From: Cupriavidus sp. D384
GTDB taxonomy: Bacteria; Pseudomonadota; Gammaproteobacteria; Burkholderiales; Burkholderiaceae
Length of the DNA stretch: 64,000 nucleotides
Assembly: GCF_001652915.1 (NCBI RefSeq)
Contig: NZ_BBQI01000091.1
Coordinates: 1-64,000, forward strand
Direction: 5' to 3'
Shown: one piece after another, positions 62,916 to 64,000 of the stretch
Layout: each line of letters begins with the position of its first letter
Numbering within the stretch: the first letter of the stretch is position 1
The notes under the pieces: model-generated
The model's input: only the letters and a program-made list of their open reading frames with translations
What the model was told of the DNA's origin: nothing
Database searches by the model: none
Translations under genes and position numbers: made by a program

Positions 62916-63920
62916 ATGCAGGACGCCCCGCTCAAACCGTTCCGCTTCGCCGATGCCTCCCGCTGGGTGCGCGCCGGCGTGCCCGTGGCGATGGTCACCA
63001 TCGTCGACGTCAAGGGCTCCGCGCCGCGCGAGCCGGGCATCCGCATGCTGGTCACGGCCAGCGACCTGGTTGGCACCATCGGCGGCGGCCATCTGGAATG
63101 GCGCGGCATGGATATCGCGCGGGCGATGCTGGCCAACCGCCATGTGCGCGGCAATCCCCTTCGCCGCATCGAGCGCATTCCGCTGGGCCCGGCGCTGGGC
63201 CAGTGCTGTGGCGGCGTGGTGAAGCTGGCATTCGAGGTGCTGGGCGAAGCCGACCTGGCCTGGCTCGACGCCGTCGAAGCGGCTTTCCGGGCCGGTCGCG
63301 CGCTGCAACGCACGGTGCCGCTGGCTGGTGCGATCACGGTGGACGCCAGCCGCGCGCTGCTGCCGACGGCAGTGCTGCAGGCCGACGACAGCTGGACCGA
63401 CACGCTGGTGCCCGACGAAATGCACGTGGTGCTGTTCGGCGCCGGGCACGTGGGCCACGCGCTGGTCAAGGTGCTGTCGACGCTGCCTTGCCGCGTGCAT
63501 TGGGTGGACGAACGCGACACGCTGTTCCCGGGCGGCCTGCCCGACAACGTGGCGGCCGAAGCCACCGACACGCCCGAAGCCGTGGTCGACCAGGCGCCGC
63601 CCGGTTCGTACTTCATCGTCATGACGCACAGCCACGCGCTGGACCAGCAGCTCTGCGAGCGGATCTTCCGCCGCACCGATTTTGCGTATTTCGGGCTGAT
63701 CGGCTCGAAGACCAAGCGCGCCCGGTTCGAGCACCGCATGGTGGAGCATGGCGTGGACCCGGCGCGCCTGCCGGAGATGACTTGCCCGATGGGCGTTGCG
63801 GGCATCACCGACAAGGCTCCGGCTATGATTGCGGTTGCCATCGTCGCCCAGCTTTTGCAGGTTCGCGAGCAGCGCATCGCCGCGCTGCGCGCCAACCGGC
63901 TGGAGACGGTGCTTCCGTAA
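62916..63920 (+). CDS. xdhC: Xanthine dehydrogenase accessory protein XdhC
   Basis: This 334-residue protein inserts sulfurated molybdenum cofactor into XdhB. An N-terminal XdhC/CoxI domain (VPVAMVTIVDVKGSAPREPG, GGGHLEWRGMDIA, LGQCCGGVVKLAFE) is followed by a C-terminal Rossmann domain (VVLFGAGHVGHALVKVL near residue 170). AGAGAGACACC precedes the ATG. It lies 36 bases after xdhB and is needed for active enzyme. Confidence 0.95.
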   Translation: MQDAPLKPFRFADASRWVRAGVPVAMVTIVDVKGSAPREPGIRMLVTASDLVGTIGGGHLEWRGMDIARAMLANRHVRGNPLRRIERIPLGPALGQCCGGVVKLAFEVLGEADLAWLDAVEAAFRAGRALQRTVPLAGAITVDASRALLPTAVLQADDSWTDTLVPDEMHVVLFGAGHVGHALVKVLSTLPCRVHWVDERDTLFPGGLPDNVAAEATDTPEAVVDQAPPGSYFIVMTHSHALDQQLCERIFRRTDFAYFGLIGSKTKRARFEHRMVEHGVDPARLPEMTCPMGVAGITDKAPAMIAVAIVAQLLQVREQRIAALRANRLETVLP

Positions 63921-63964
63921 CAGCACAGCCGCGATCCGGCTGTCAGTCATAGAAAAGAGGCCCC

Positions 63965-64000
63965 ATGACCATCGATGCCGCGCTGGCGGACAAGATCCGC
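63965..64000 (+). CDS. Probable adenosine deaminase, N-terminal fragment
   Basis: Twelve codons (MTIDAALADKIR) are visible behind AGAGG before the window ends. The start resembles adenosine/adenine deaminases that follow xdhC in related genomes, which would complete a purine-salvage and degradation unit. The fragment is too short for certainty. Confidence 0.45.
   Translation, partial: MTIDAALADKIR

Overview
The window is about 65% GC (estimated by eye) and looks like a chromosomal segment from a Burkholderiaceae beta-proteobacterium, most probably Cupriavidus or a close Ralstonia-like relative. The evidence is gene order: a 14-gene nuo operon preceded by tRNA-Leu, secG and tpiA, the ilvIHC-psd-pssA-leuA block, DUF2818 next to nuoN, and xdhABC followed by a deaminase. 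No species can be fixed from the sequence alone. I see no transposase, integrase, phage gene, rRNA or CRISPR array.

Layout. 1-3172 (minus): the front of a urea ABC transporter operon (urtA, urtB, first codons of urtC) behind a perfect sigma-54 promoter and two NtrC-type enhancer sites. 3541-7492 (minus): cytochrome bo3 quinol oxidase cyoABCD. 8085-11480 (minus): two MaoC hydratases and two acyl-CoA dehydrogenases. 11571-13238 (minus): a DUF1178 protein with its own promoter, a NUDIX ADP-ribose hydrolase and DUF2818. 13256-28283 (minus): complete complex I operon nuoA-N. 28454-34089 (minus): tRNA-Leu(GAG), secG, tpiA, a quinone oxidoreductase, pnp and rpsO. 34255-36193: an orphan periplasmic binding protein and a divergent BamE-like lipoprotein. 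36320-43988 (minus): branched-chain amino acid and phosphatidylethanolamine synthesis (leuA, LysM protein, pssA, psd, ilvC, ilvH, ilvI). 44375-50663 (plus): an ECF-like sigma factor with DUF3619 and DUF3106 proteins, an RDD membrane protein, a lipase-like hydrolase, a PlcP-like metallophosphoesterase, an Agt-like glycosyltransferase and diacylglycerol kinase. 50757-57568 (minus): LOG protein, TetR regulator, DUF924, truncated globin, FtsX-type permease, DUF4126 and a ModE-like regulator. 57747-64000: a LysR regulator divergent from xdhA-xdhB-xdhC and the first codons of a probable adenosine deaminase.

Most interesting. (1) Between 46889 and 50663 a PlcP-like metallophosphoesterase, an Agt-like GT4 glycosyltransferase and DgkA form what looks like a phosphate-starvation lipid-remodelling module. 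PhoB-box-like direct repeats with an exact 11-bp period stand before both the phosphoesterase and the glycosyltransferase. (2) leuA has a complete transcription attenuator: a 26-codon leader peptide whose four leucines are all the rare codon CTA, followed by a terminator, from a promoter whose start falls on or next to the leader ATG, so the leader may be translated without a 5' UTR. (3) The sigma factor/DUF3619/DUF3106 trio looks like an uncharacterised envelope-signalling system. (4) The pnp leader carries a long stem suited to RNase III autoregulation. These functional readings are inferences from sequence pattern and gene context.
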